This document shows positions 7,264-13,694 of a DNA stretch of 13,734 bases, piece after piece. Under the pieces are notes generated by a model. The model was not told where the DNA came from. It searched no databases and was given only the letters and a program-made list of their open reading frames with translations. The stretch comes from Pseudomonadota bacterium. Its GTDB lineage: Bacteria; Pseudomonadota; Gammaproteobacteria; Steroidobacterales; Steroidobacteraceae. Each line of letters starts with the position of its first letter. The first letter of the stretch is position 1. The position numbers and the translations under genes were made by a program. The DNA lies in contig CANGMU010000041.1 of the NCBI GenBank assembly GCA_947454665.1, positions 1-13,734 of the forward strand. The letters run 5' to 3'.

Positions 7264-8240
7264 AGGGCCTGCTTGCCGTCTTGCTCCTGTTGCTGCTGCA
7301 GACCGCAGCCGCGCACGAGATCCGGCCCGCCTATGTCGAGATCCTTGAAGCGCAGGACGGGACGGTCACCGTCACCTGGCGCAAGCCCGTGGCCGGCGAG
7401 ACGGCGCTGTCCATCCGGCCCTCGCTGTCCTCGGGCTGGCTCGAAGCCGAGCCCGTGGAGCGTCACCTGGAGCCGGAAGCCCTGACGCTGCGCTGGCGCA
7501 TCGCCGCTCCGCATGCGCAGCTTGCCGGCCAGACGCTGCGGATCGTCGGGCTCGAGCACACGATCACGGATGTGTTCTTCCGGTTCCGTTTCGCGGACGG
7601 GCGCGAGTCCAGTGGCCTGATCAAGGCCGCGCACCCCGCGATGCGGATCGACGCATCCCGTGCCGCGCGGCAGGGGCGTGGCGACTACTTCCTGCTCGGG
7701 GTGGAACACATCGCGACCGGCTTCGACCACCTGCTCTATCTGTTTGCCCTGCTCCTGCTGATCGACAGCCTGCCCCGGCTCATCGCCACCATCAGCGCCT
7801 TCACGCTGGCCCACAGCATCACGCTCGCCTGCGCAGCGCTGGGCATCGTGCAGCTGCGCCCCGCGGCGGTCGAAGCCACGATCGCGCTGAGCATCGCCTA
7901 CGTCGCGGCAGAGCTCGTGCGGCACCGACAGGGCAAGACGAGCCCTGCCGTGACCCGGCCCTGGCTGGTGGCGCTCGGGTTTGGCCTGCTGCACGGCTTC
8001 GGGTTCGCCAGCGCGCTGCGCGAAGTCGGCCTGCCTGACGGGCGCGCGGCGAGCACGCTGTTCGCATTCAACCTGGGGATCGAGGCAGGGCAGATCCTCT
8101 TCGTCAGCGTCGTCTTCAAGCTGTTGTGGCTGACGCGGTGGATGACACCCCGTGCAGATCGAGTCGCACGACAGCTGCTGCCCCATGCGATCGGTGGCAT
8201 CGCGGCGTACTGGCTCATCGAGCGGCTCATCGCGTTCTGA
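7260..8240 (+). CDS. HupE/UreJ family membrane protein
   Basis: The product has 326 residues, starting at a GTG that overlaps the previous stop (GTGA, 4 bp). Residues 1-18 are a signal peptide ending AAA before His19 (HEIRPAYVEI). Residues 19-135 form an exported beta-rich domain. The C-terminal half has about six membrane segments (roughly 152-170, 172-195, 203-222, 235-255, 268-290 and 305-325). Family motifs are GVEHIATGFDHLLY (147-160), FTLAHSITLA (181-190), LLHGFGFASAL (243-253) and FNLGIEAGQ (270-278); His150, His157, His185 and His245 are candidate metal ligands. Classical HupE and UreJ proteins are nickel transporters, but this longer type with an extracytoplasmic domain (HupE/UreJ_2) has no hydrogenase or urease genes nearby, so nickel transport should not be assumed. 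Coupling to the PPIC gene suggests a joint role in the envelope. Confidence 0.9.
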   Translation: MKGLLAVLLLLLLQTAAAHEIRPAYVEILEAQDGTVTVTWRKPVAGETALSIRPSLSSGWLEAEPVERHLEPEALTLRWRIAAPHAQLAGQTLRIVGLEHTITDVFFRFRFADGRESSGLIKAAHPAMRIDASRAARQGRGDYFLLGVEHIATGFDHLLYLFALLLLIDSLPRLIATISAFTLAHSITLACAALGIVQLRPAAVEATIALSIAYVAAELVRHRQGKTSPAVTRPWLVALGFGLLHGFGFASALREVGLPDGRAASTLFAFNLGIEAGQILFVSVVFKLLWLTRWMTPRADRVARQLLPHAIGGIAAYWLIERLIAF

Positions 8241-8259
8241 AATAGCCCTAGAATCCGGC

Positions 8260-9036
8260 ATGGATGCCAAGCAGCCGCTGCTCGCCGGCGATGAACCTTC
8301 CGCCTGCACGCTCGTCAACGAACAGGGCGCGGGCCACCTTTTCCTGGCCTGCGACCATGCAAGCCGCCGCATCCCGCGCGCGCTGGGCACCCTCGGGCTT
8401 TCCGAGCCGGATCGCTCCCAGCACATCGCCTGGGACATCGGCGCCGAGGCCGTCGCAAGACGGGTGTCGGCGTTGCTCGATGCGCCGCTGATCCTGCAGA
8501 ACTGGTCGCGGCTGGTCATCGACTGCAACCGGCCGCCGCAGGTGGCCGACTCCGTGCCCGCCAAGAGCGGCGGCATCGAGATCCCCGGCAACATCGGAAT
8601 CGATGACGCGGAACGCAGTCGCCGCCGCCGCGCAATCTTCGATCCTTACCAGTCCCGGCTGCGATACGCGCTGAACCAGCGCGCCGCTGCGCGCCGGTTG
8701 ACCGTGCTGGTGGCGATCCACAGCTTCACACCGAACTACCTCGGTTTCGAGCGGCCCTGGCAGTGCGGGCTCATGTACCACCGCGACACACGCTTCGCGC
8801 AGGCCCTGTTGCCGCTGCTGCGCGCCGAGCCGGGCCTGGTCGTCGGTGACAACGAGCCCTATGCGATGACCGACACGAGCGATTACACGCTGCCCGTGCA
8901 TGGCGAAGGCCGGCGCATCCTGCATGTCGGCATCGAGATGCGGCAGGACCTCATCACCGAGGAAGCCGGGCAGATCGAGTGGGCCGAGCGGGTCGCGCGC
9001 CTCCTGCCAGAGGCCCTCTCCACCGTGATCGCGTAA
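8260..9036 (+). CDS. N-formylglutamate amidohydrolase family protein
   Basis: The product has 258 residues and no signal peptide, so it is cytosolic. Family landmarks appear in order: CDHASRRIP (31-39), DIGAE (59-63), IDCNRP (87-92), IHSFTP (153-158), DNEPYAMTD (197-205), His214 in LPVHGE and IEMRQDLI (225-232). The family removes formate from N-formylglutamate in the five-step histidine pathway, but no hut genes are here, and many stand-alone members are of unknown substrate. ATG 8260 is the only start fitting the alignment; it lies 19 bp after the HupE/UreJ-like stop. No Shine-Dalgarno is visible. TAGAAT (8249-8254) ends 5 bases before the ATG, so a leaderless internal promoter is possible but no -35 box supports it. 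Confidence 0.9.
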   Translation: MDAKQPLLAGDEPSACTLVNEQGAGHLFLACDHASRRIPRALGTLGLSEPDRSQHIAWDIGAEAVARRVSALLDAPLILQNWSRLVIDCNRPPQVADSVPAKSGGIEIPGNIGIDDAERSRRRRAIFDPYQSRLRYALNQRAAARRLTVLVAIHSFTPNYLGFERPWQCGLMYHRDTRFAQALLPLLRAEPGLVVGDNEPYAMTDTSDYTLPVHGEGRRILHVGIEMRQDLITEEAGQIEWAERVARLLPEALSTVIA

Positions 9037-9072
9037 TCTCGAGCACAGAACAACACGTACCGGGGAAAACCC

Positions 9073-11163
9073 ATGAAGCGCCTGCTTTCCGCCTCGCTGC
9101 TGCTCGCCGGGCTTTGCGCCGTCAACGCCGCCCAGGCCGCGAACACGACCACCACGGGCCAGATCGTGCTGGAACCGCCGACGCTGATTGCGCTGAGCGT
9201 GGAGTGGCCCATCGAGGGCGACGACAACCGCAATGCGCGCGTCGCCGTGGAATACCGCCGCAAGGGCGATACCGGCTGGAAAACGGGCCACGACCTCATC
9301 CGCCTGCAGCGCGAGGAAGTCTTCCTGCGCGGTGCGCTGGATTACATCGCGCCGAATGCCTTTTCCGGCAGCGTCTGGGACCTGCAGGAAGACACGGACT
9401 ACGAGCTGCGGCTGACGCTGACCGACCCGGATGGCGTAAACGGCCAGGACGCGCGCTCGCCGGTCGTGCAGGTCGTGCAGGCCCACACGCGCCCTGAACC
9501 CAAGGCGGCCAGCGGCGGCCGCGTGTATCACGTCTATCCGCCCGGCTTCACCGGCCCCAAGCAGCAGCCGGCCTTCGCGGGCCTGCTGGAAGCCTATTAC
9601 CAGGCCGCGCTCGGCGGCGACTGGGGCCGCGCATCACCCGTGCGCGTGAAGGCAGGCGACACGATCCTGGTCCATGCCGGCGTCTACCTGAGCAAGCGCG
9701 ATCATTACTCGCACGAGATCAACAGCCGCTATACCACCTGCTGCGCCACGCCCGGTGACGGCACGTACTACCTGACCGCCAAGGGCACGGCCGACAAGCC
9801 GATTGCCATCGTGGCCGCCGGCGACGGCGAAGTCGTCTTCGACGGTGACAACAACACCGTGCTGTTCAACCTGATGGGCGGCGACCATCACCTGTTCGAA
9901 GGCATCACCTTCCGCAACACCTGGATCGCGATCGAAGCCGGCCAGAAAAATATCGCGGGCTCCAAGGGACTGTCGGTGAAGCGCTCGCGCTTCGTCGATA
10001 TCGGCACCGCCGTGCACTCGGATTGGTCTGGTTCGGCCGGCTTCTACATCGCCGACAACGACATGCTGGGCCGCGAGTCGTTGACGAGCCTGTTCACCTG
10101 GTACGCCATCAAGCCGTGGATCGACCTGCCGAACTTCGCCGAACGCGCGAAGATGAAGTCGTTCTATGCCGTGTCCGTGTATGGCCAAGGCCATGTGTTC
10201 GCGTACAACCGCGTACGCGGCTTCCACGATGGGCTGGACCATGTGACCTACGGCATGCCGGACGACTGGCCGAACACGCCGCGCGACCGCATGCCGGTGG
10301 CGATCGACATCTACAACAACGACATCTCGGTGATGCACGACAACTGCATCGAGACCGACGGCGCCATGCACAACATCCGCGTGCTGCGGAATCGCTGCTT
10401 CAACGCCGCGCTGGGCGCGATGAGCCCGCAGCCCATCTTCGGCGGCCCGGTCTATTTCGTCCGCAACATTGCCTATAACGCGTGGTGGGGGCCGACCAAG
10501 ATCCACGGCGACCCGGCCGGCATCTTCTATTACAACAACACCTATGTCGGTGAGTTCCGCATGCTGACGCCGGCGTCGAACCTGCACCTGCGTAATAACC
10601 TGATCCTCGGCCAGGGGACGAATCCGCGCGTGCTGTCGGTCGACACCTTCACCAACTATTCGAGCTCCGACTACAACGGCTTCCGCGTGAACCCGGGTGC
10701 GGCCGAATCCTTCGCGTGGAATTCACCGCCGAAGGACGTCGTCAGCGATTACTTCCCCGAGCGCAAGCGCATCAGCACCGAGGCGCTGCCCATGTCGGAG
10801 ATGTCACGCGGCCCGGGGCAGGCCGAAGGCCAGGGTCGCACGCTGGCCTGGGCGCAGTCCGTGCCACTCGAGAAACGCAGCTTCCGCACGCTCGCCGACT
10901 ACCAGAAGGCCACCGGCCAGGACCGCCACAGCATCCTTGTCGATTACTCGGACTTCGTGAACGCGCCGATGCCGGATTACACCGACGTCACGCATGTCGT
11001 GGATCCGCTGTCGGTGGACCTGCAGCTGCGCAAAGGATCGAAGGCCGTCGATGCGGGCCTGGTCATCCCGAACGTGACGGACGGATTCGTTGGCAAGGCA
11101 CCGGACCTCGGCGCCTATGAGCAGGGACAGCCACTGCCGGTGTACGGGCCGAGGCCGCGCTGA
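9073..11163 (+). CDS. Large secreted right-handed parallel beta-helix protein
   Basis: The product has 696 residues. Residues 1-22 are a signal peptide (NAAQA-A). Residues 24-140 look like a fibronectin-III-type beta-sandwich (LSVEWPIEGDDNRNARVAVEYRR...). From about 150 to 570 repeated short strands and Asn/Asp-rich turns form a parallel beta-helix (FDGDNNTVLFNLMGGDHHLFEGITFRN; YNNDISVMHDNCIETDG; YNNTYVGEF; LRNNLILG). The end (SKAVDAG...DLGAYEQG) is the usual closing segment of such proteins. The fold is shared with polysaccharide lyases and glycoside hydrolases, but I could not identify a catalytic set, so no enzyme name is given. A GGGGAAAA precedes the start by 4 bases. It follows the amidohydrolase gene by 36 bp. 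Binding or breakdown of an extracellular polysaccharide is inferred from fold and export only. Confidence 0.88.
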   Translation: MKRLLSASLLLAGLCAVNAAQAANTTTTGQIVLEPPTLIALSVEWPIEGDDNRNARVAVEYRRKGDTGWKTGHDLIRLQREEVFLRGALDYIAPNAFSGSVWDLQEDTDYELRLTLTDPDGVNGQDARSPVVQVVQAHTRPEPKAASGGRVYHVYPPGFTGPKQQPAFAGLLEAYYQAALGGDWGRASPVRVKAGDTILVHAGVYLSKRDHYSHEINSRYTTCCATPGDGTYYLTAKGTADKPIAIVAAGDGEVVFDGDNNTVLFNLMGGDHHLFEGITFRNTWIAIEAGQKNIAGSKGLSVKRSRFVDIGTAVHSDWSGSAGFYIADNDMLGRESLTSLFTWYAIKPWIDLPNFAERAKMKSFYAVSVYGQGHVFAYNRVRGFHDGLDHVTYGMPDDWPNTPRDRMPVAIDIYNNDISVMHDNCIETDGAMHNIRVLRNRCFNAALGAMSPQPIFGGPVYFVRNIAYNAWWGPTKIHGDPAGIFYYNNTYVGEFRMLTPASNLHLRNNLILGQGTNPRVLSVDTFTNYSSSDYNGFRVNPGAAESFAWNSPPKDVVSDYFPERKRISTEALPMSEMSRGPGQAEGQGRTLAWAQSVPLEKRSFRTLADYQKATGQDRHSILVDYSDFVNAPMPDYTDVTHVVDPLSVDLQLRKGSKAVDAGLVIPNVTDGFVGKAPDLGAYEQGQPLPVYGPRPR

Positions 11164-11166
11164 ATC

Positions 11167-11268
11167 TGAAACGATTCATGAAACGATTTGCGGGACACGC
11201 AAGTCGTTGAGCCAGAAAGGGATGCCCTGGTTTTGCGGGCATTCCGTGAAATGATTGTTGAAATGATT
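11167..11268. repeat. Four TGAAAYGATT repeats in two pairs
   Basis: TGAAACGATT occurs at 11167-11176 and 11179-11188; TGAAATGATT occurs at 11247-11256 and 11259-11268. Within each pair the copies are exactly 12 bp apart, and the pairs are exactly 80 bp apart. The stretch lies between the convergent stops of the beta-helix gene and brnA, so it is not in promoter position. It is visibly AT-richer than the flanking genes. Function is unknown. Confidence 0.75.
11182..11208. terminator. Strong hairpin between convergent genes; possible terminator without U-tract
   Basis: AACGATTTGCG and CGCAAGTCGTT can pair over 11 positions (one is a T-G wobble) around a 5-base GGACA loop. It sits 18 bp after the beta-helix gene stop, the usual place for a terminator, but no run of T follows on either strand. 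A second, weaker stem (ATGCCC with GGGCAT, 11222-11227 and 11237-11242, 9-base loop) follows, also without a T-run. Transcript end, 3' stabiliser or recombination remnant are all possible. Confidence 0.45.
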
Positions 11269-11272
11269 TCGA

Positions 11273-11485
11273 CTAGGCCATCCAGCTCATCTTGGGCTTC
11301 TTTTTCTGCGCGGCGCAGTCGCGCAGGTAGAGGTTGATCAGGTTCTGGTACGGGATCCCCGTCTCGCCCGCGAGCTGCTTGAAGTAGTCGATTGTCCCGG
11401 CATCCAAGCGGATCGTGATCTGCTTCTTGTCCTTGGACAGGTAGGGATTCGGGACCGAGTTGCTGAAGTCGTATTCGCGTTTCAT
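11273..11485 (-). CDS. brnA: BrnA-type antitoxin
   Basis: The product has 70 residues. KREYDFSNSVPNPY at the N-terminus and KKQITIRLDAGTIDYFKQLAGETGIPYQNLINLYLRD (20-56) fit the BrnA family, whose C-terminal ribbon-helix-helix fold binds DNA and neutralises BrnT. The basic tail AAQKKKPKMSWMA closes it. The start codon overlaps the brnT stop in an ATGA, as expected for a translationally coupled toxin-antitoxin pair; brnT-before-brnA is the usual order. The family is expected to repress its own promoter together with BrnT. The ATG at 11485 is chosen because longer versions would read through the toxin gene and lack family similarity. Confidence 0.9.
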   Translation of the reverse strand: MKREYDFSNSVPNPYLSKDKKQITIRLDAGTIDYFKQLAGETGIPYQNLINLYLRDCAAQKKKPKMSWMA

Positions 11486-11775
11486 GGCAGGTAACTCATG
11501 TAGAGGCGCTGTTCCTGCGACGTCGCCCGACGCGCGGAGATGATCCGTACGACGTGCTCCGCCTGCCTGTAGCAATGGCATACGACCAATAGGCGAAGCC
11601 GCAGGCTGAAGCCGATCAAGACGAAACGATCCTCGGTCTCTGAATGCTCATCGTCCAGGATCAGTCGAGCGTTCTCGTCGAAGAACGCCCCTTGGGCCTC
11701 TTCGAACGCCACGCCATGCTTCGTCTTGTTGGTCCGGTTCTTCCAGTCGTCCCATTCGAATAGGGGCTGGCTCAT
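11482..11775 (-). CDS. brnT: BrnT family ribonuclease toxin
   Basis: The product has 97 residues, typical for BrnT. The family signature is complete: FEWDDWKNRTNKTKHGVAF (6-24), DDEHSETEDRFVLIGFS (41-57), LLVVCHCYR (62-70) and RIISARRAT (77-85). BrnT is a RelE-fold toxin that cleaves RNA and blocks translation until bound by BrnA. ATG 11775 gives the usual short N-terminus; a GTG at 11784 is in frame and cannot be excluded. Neither has a Shine-Dalgarno sequence. The AT-rich stretch directly upstream is the likely promoter/operator. Nothing suggests damage, so the pair looks functional. Confidence 0.92.
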   Translation of the reverse strand: MSQPLFEWDDWKNRTNKTKHGVAFEEAQGAFFDENARLILDDEHSETEDRFVLIGFSLRLRLLVVCHCYRQAEHVVRIISARRATSQEQRLYMSYLP

Positions 11776-11800
11776 ATGTATCACATAATTATCGAATATG
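11773..11800 (-). promoter_or_regulatory. AT-rich dyad region before brnT, probable promoter/operator
   Basis: This short AT-rich island in GC-rich DNA holds the palindromes CATATG (11773-11778) and ATAATTAT (11785-11792) and ends in ATATG, which mirrors CATAT at its start. It overlaps the alternative brnT starts. BrnA proteins are known autorepressors, so an operator here is plausible. I could not pick a convincing -35/-10 pair. Confidence 0.35.
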
Positions 11801-11937
11801 GATGTGGCGCTGTACTGGTACGAGCGCCGACGGCGAGAATGACCGTCGCTCGGTTTGGCTGGAATCCGGGTTTCGGCGGCGTTCAGCCTGAATTGATGCC
11901 CGAAAGGACTGGCTTAGCGTTGCAGCGGCGACGCCCG
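11786..11937. other. Non-coding spacer between the two toxin-antitoxin modules, with two inverted repeats
   Basis: No convincing gene is present on either strand. GGCGCTGTAC-TG-GTAC-G-AGCGCC (11806-11828) is a near-perfect 23-bp palindrome. Right beside it CGACGG and CCGTCG (11828-11833 and 11843-11848) can form a 6-bp stem with a 9-base loop. On the minus strand these come after relE and before brnT, so they may end relE transcripts or lie in brnT control DNA. No T-run is present. Confidence 0.45.
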
Positions 11938-12201
11938 TCAGCGGTAAACGTCCTTCCGGTGCCCGACGCGGTAGATCGTGATCTCCGACGTCGCGTCGTT
12001 GATCTCGTAGATCACGCGGTAGTTGCCCTGTCGCACGCGGAACCGCGTGTCGTATCCTGCGAGTTTCTCCGAACCGGCAGGGCGCGGATCGTCAGCCAAG
12101 GCCTGGATGCGCGCGACGATGCGTTGGCGGTCGGCTTTCGTGCCGATCTCGACCAACTCCTTTCCGGCAGAGGGTTTGAGCAGCAGCCTAAATGAGGCCA
12201 C
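11938..12201 (-). CDS. RelE/ParE family toxin
   Basis: The product has 87 residues, normal for the family. The RelE/ParE core is clear: FRLLLKPSAGKELVEI (4-19), RIVARIQALADDPRPAGSEKLAG (27-49), FRVRQGNYRVIYEI (54-67) and the C-terminal ITIYRVGHRKDVYR (74-87). RelE members cut mRNA at the ribosome, ParE members poison gyrase; the conserved basic C-terminus with Arg/His/Tyr is more RelE-like, but sequence alone does not decide. The start is a GTG at 12201 that lies inside the antitoxin gene (14-bp overlap), so translation is coupled to the antitoxin. Confidence 0.9.
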   Translation of the reverse strand: MASFRLLLKPSAGKELVEIGTKADRQRIVARIQALADDPRPAGSEKLAGYDTRFRVRQGNYRVIYEINDATSEITIYRVGHRKDVYR

Positions 12202-12418
12202 GCTGCTTCATGCCCATCACGAAGTCGTCGAAGGATTCGGCGGGCTCCGCCTGACGCTCATTGAATGCCTGAAGGTCCAGCGCATCCTCTGTCAGGGAAA
12301 CCTTCACGGCGTCGTTGACCATGTCGGAGATGGACCGATCCGTCGCCGCCGCGCGCAGGCGCAGCGCCTTGTGGACCTCGGCGTCGAAGTAGACCGTGGC
12401 GCGTTTGGGCGTGCTCAT
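12188..12418 (-). CDS. Ribbon-helix-helix (CopG/RelB-like) antitoxin
   Basis: The product has 76 residues. RATVYFDAEVHKALRLRAAATDRSISDMVNDAVKVSL (6-42) is a standard ribbon-helix-helix DNA-binding domain, with ATVYFD as the beta strand. The tail (ESFDDFVMGMKQRGLI) is the toxin-binding part. Antitoxin-first order and overlap with the RelE-type toxin fit a type II module. ATG 12418 is chosen over an upstream in-frame start at 12454, because the promoter -10 and -35 lie between them. There is no Shine-Dalgarno; the -10 box ends 7 bases before the ATG, so the mRNA is probably leaderless or nearly so. It is expected to bind the ACGT-repeat operator just upstream. Confidence 0.88.
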   Translation of the reverse strand: MSTPKRATVYFDAEVHKALRLRAAATDRSISDMVNDAVKVSLTEDALDLQAFNERQAEPAESFDDFVMGMKQRGLI

Positions 12419-12425
12419 GCCGTGG

Positions 12426-12454
12426 AATTTAGACCGACAGCGTTTTGACGTCAA
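12426..12454 (-). promoter_or_regulatory. Sigma70-type promoter of the RHH/RelE operon
   Basis: Reading the minus strand, TTGACG (12454-12449) is followed after exactly 17 bp by TAAATT (12431-12426). The -10 box ends 7 bases from the antitoxin ATG, which puts the expected transcription start at or next to the A of the ATG. This is the clearest promoter in the window. Confidence 0.75.
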
Positions 12455-12468
12455 GACGTCATAACGTT
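12447..12468. promoter_or_regulatory. Operator candidate: three ACGT cores at 8-bp spacing
   Basis: GACGTC occurs at 12447-12452 and 12455-12460 and AACGTT at 12463-12468. Their ACGT centres (12448, 12456, 12464) are exactly 8 bp apart, and a weaker GCGT lies at 12440. The first two sites overlap the -35 box of the RHH/RelE promoter. Ribbon-helix-helix antitoxins are known to bind short palindromic sites in tandem, so cooperative autorepression is likely. Confidence 0.6.
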
Positions 12469-12481
12469 GTGGATCACAGAC

Positions 12482-12509
12482 TTGGGCTTGTTATTGCGGC
12501 GAATATGCT
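12482..12509 (+). promoter_or_regulatory. Possible fic promoter
   Basis: TTGGGC (12482-12487) and TATGCT (12504-12509) are separated by 16 bp and would start transcription shortly before the fic ATG at 12523. A second -10-like TAATCT (12513-12518) ends 4 bases before that ATG. The match is moderate. The site lies about 14 bp from the ACGT operator, so bound antitoxin complex could influence it. Confidence 0.3.
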
Positions 12510-12522
12510 CTCTAATCTCCGC

Positions 12523-13482
12523 ATGTTCCGCGGTGAAAGCGCCTGGCAGTACGATTTGGGGACCTTATCGGGCCCCTTGGCCTCCGTAAGCCGGGCGCAG
12601 GGCCTGCTGCTCGGCCGGCTCGCGGACGTCAGCCCCACCCTGCGGAACCAGGCCTGTCTGGCCGCCCTGACGGCAGACGTGGTGCGCAGCAGCGAGATCG
12701 ACGGCGAGGTGCTGGCCGGCGAAGCCGTACAGTCCTCGTTGGCCCGGCGCCTGGGGCTGGACGGGGTTGCGCCGGGCACCGCCGACCCGCGCGTCGACAG
12801 CCCCGTTGAAATGCTGCTGGACGCCACGGCCCGTGCCGCCGAGCCGCTGACTGCCGAGCGGCTGCAGGGCTGGCATGGGGCGCCCGTTGTCCCAGCCTCC
12901 ACCGCCGAACTGCAGCGCTTCATCGACTGGGCTAACGCCGAGGGCAGCGACCCCCCGCTGGTGAAGGCCGGCCTGGCCCAGCTGTGGTTCATGACGCTGC
13001 ACCCCTTCCACCAAGGCAACGGACGCACCGCCCGCGCCGTGGGCGACCTGTTCCTGGCGAGGGCCGACGGCAGCCCCCAGCGCTTCTACAGCCTGTCCGC
13101 GCAGATCCAGCGCGAGCGCAGCGACTACTACGACATCCTCGGGCGGACGCAGCAGGGCGACGCGGACGTCACGCCATGGCTGCTGTGGTTCCTCGAAGCG
13201 CTGGAGCGGGCGCTGCAGCGCGCGCAGGCAGCCGCCGACCACGTGCTGGCGAAGTCGCGCTTCTGGCAACGCTGGGCCAGCACGCCGATGAACGAACGTC
13301 AGGTGAAGCTGCTGAACCGGCTGCTAGATGGCTTCGACGGCAGGATCAGCAGCAGCACCTGGGCAAGGGTCGCGGGCTGCTCGCCGGACACCGCGCTGCG
13401 CGACATCACCGAGCTGATGGCGATGGGCGTCCTGGAGAAGTTGCCGGGCGGGGGAAGGAGTACGGGGTACAGGCTCGTTTAA
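12523..13482 (+). CDS. Fic family protein with altered catalytic motif and missing flap
   Basis: The product has 319 residues; relatives with the same layout (DUF4172-like N-terminus, Fic core, winged helix) are, as I recall, about 365-375. ATG 12523 is favoured because the N-terminal family pattern (WQYDLGTLSGPLASVSRAQGLLLGRL) begins there; ATG 12505 is possible. The Fic motif is HPFHQGNGRTAR (160-171): His160 and the Gly-Asn-Gly-Arg anion hole are kept, but the usual Asp/Glu that holds Mg is Gln164. The inhibitory helix reads SSEIDG (56-61) where SSxIEG is usual. Between GWHGA (116-120) and AELQRFIDW (128-136) the segment that normally contains the flap (target dock) is absent, with the frame kept. 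The C-terminus (STWARVAGCSPDTALRDITELMAMGVLEK) is winged-helix-like. Fic enzymes mostly transfer AMP to proteins; here activity is doubtful and a regulatory role is possible. It is divergent from the RHH/RelE module. Confidence 0.88.
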   Translation: MFRGESAWQYDLGTLSGPLASVSRAQGLLLGRLADVSPTLRNQACLAALTADVVRSSEIDGEVLAGEAVQSSLARRLGLDGVAPGTADPRVDSPVEMLLDATARAAEPLTAERLQGWHGAPVVPASTAELQRFIDWANAEGSDPPLVKAGLAQLWFMTLHPFHQGNGRTARAVGDLFLARADGSPQRFYSLSAQIQRERSDYYDILGRTQQGDADVTPWLLWFLEALERALQRAQAAADHVLAKSRFWQRWASTPMNERQVKLLNRLLDGFDGRISSSTWARVAGCSPDTALRDITELMAMGVLEKLPGGGRSTGYRLV

Positions 13483-13694
13483 TGAGTCACCGATCTGACA
13501 ACAATCTGTAGACAGAGCTACGGCATGGTTGCTTGAAAACACCAGTAAGCGGCGTCAATCGATTCCAAGCTGAAGCACGGGCTTTCGCCACAAAACGAGA
13601 GCAGGCAACGGCCCTGCAAAACCACACGCGGTTTGTAGTAATGAGGCCTTCTCACCTGGTACGCTCTCCCGCCATCCAGTAAACACAGAAGTCC
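13483..13694. other. Non-coding spacer between fic and the methyltransferase, with two small hairpins
   Basis: This 212-bp stretch is less GC-rich than the genes beside it and has no supported gene. GCAGG and CCTGC (13601-13605, 13613-13617; 7-base loop) and AAACC and GGTTT (13619-13623, 13630-13634; 6-base loop) form two adjacent short stems. Neither is followed by a T-run on the plus strand, so a fic terminator is only possible. No clear promoter for the methyltransferase was found. Confidence 0.4.

Noticed and set aside
7260..8240. Calling the HupE/UreJ-like gene a hydrogenase or urease nickel permease
   Set aside because: No hydrogenase or urease genes are present, and the extra exported N-terminal domain is of the longer, uncharacterised subtype.
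8260..9036. Naming the amidohydrolase hutG
   Set aside because: No histidine-utilisation genes surround it, and stand-alone members of the family have unproven substrates.
7065..9531. Long minus-strand open frames (7065-8594 and 8248-9531) opposite HupE/UreJ and the amidohydrolase
   Set aside because: Low-complexity Gln/Arg/Gly/Asp-rich translations without domains; the plus-strand genes carry complete family motifs.
11164..11940. Integron attC sites around the toxin-antitoxin genes
   Set aside because: Toxin-antitoxin pairs are common integron cassettes, but I found no convincing RYYYAAC...GTTRRRY pairs flanking them and no integrase.
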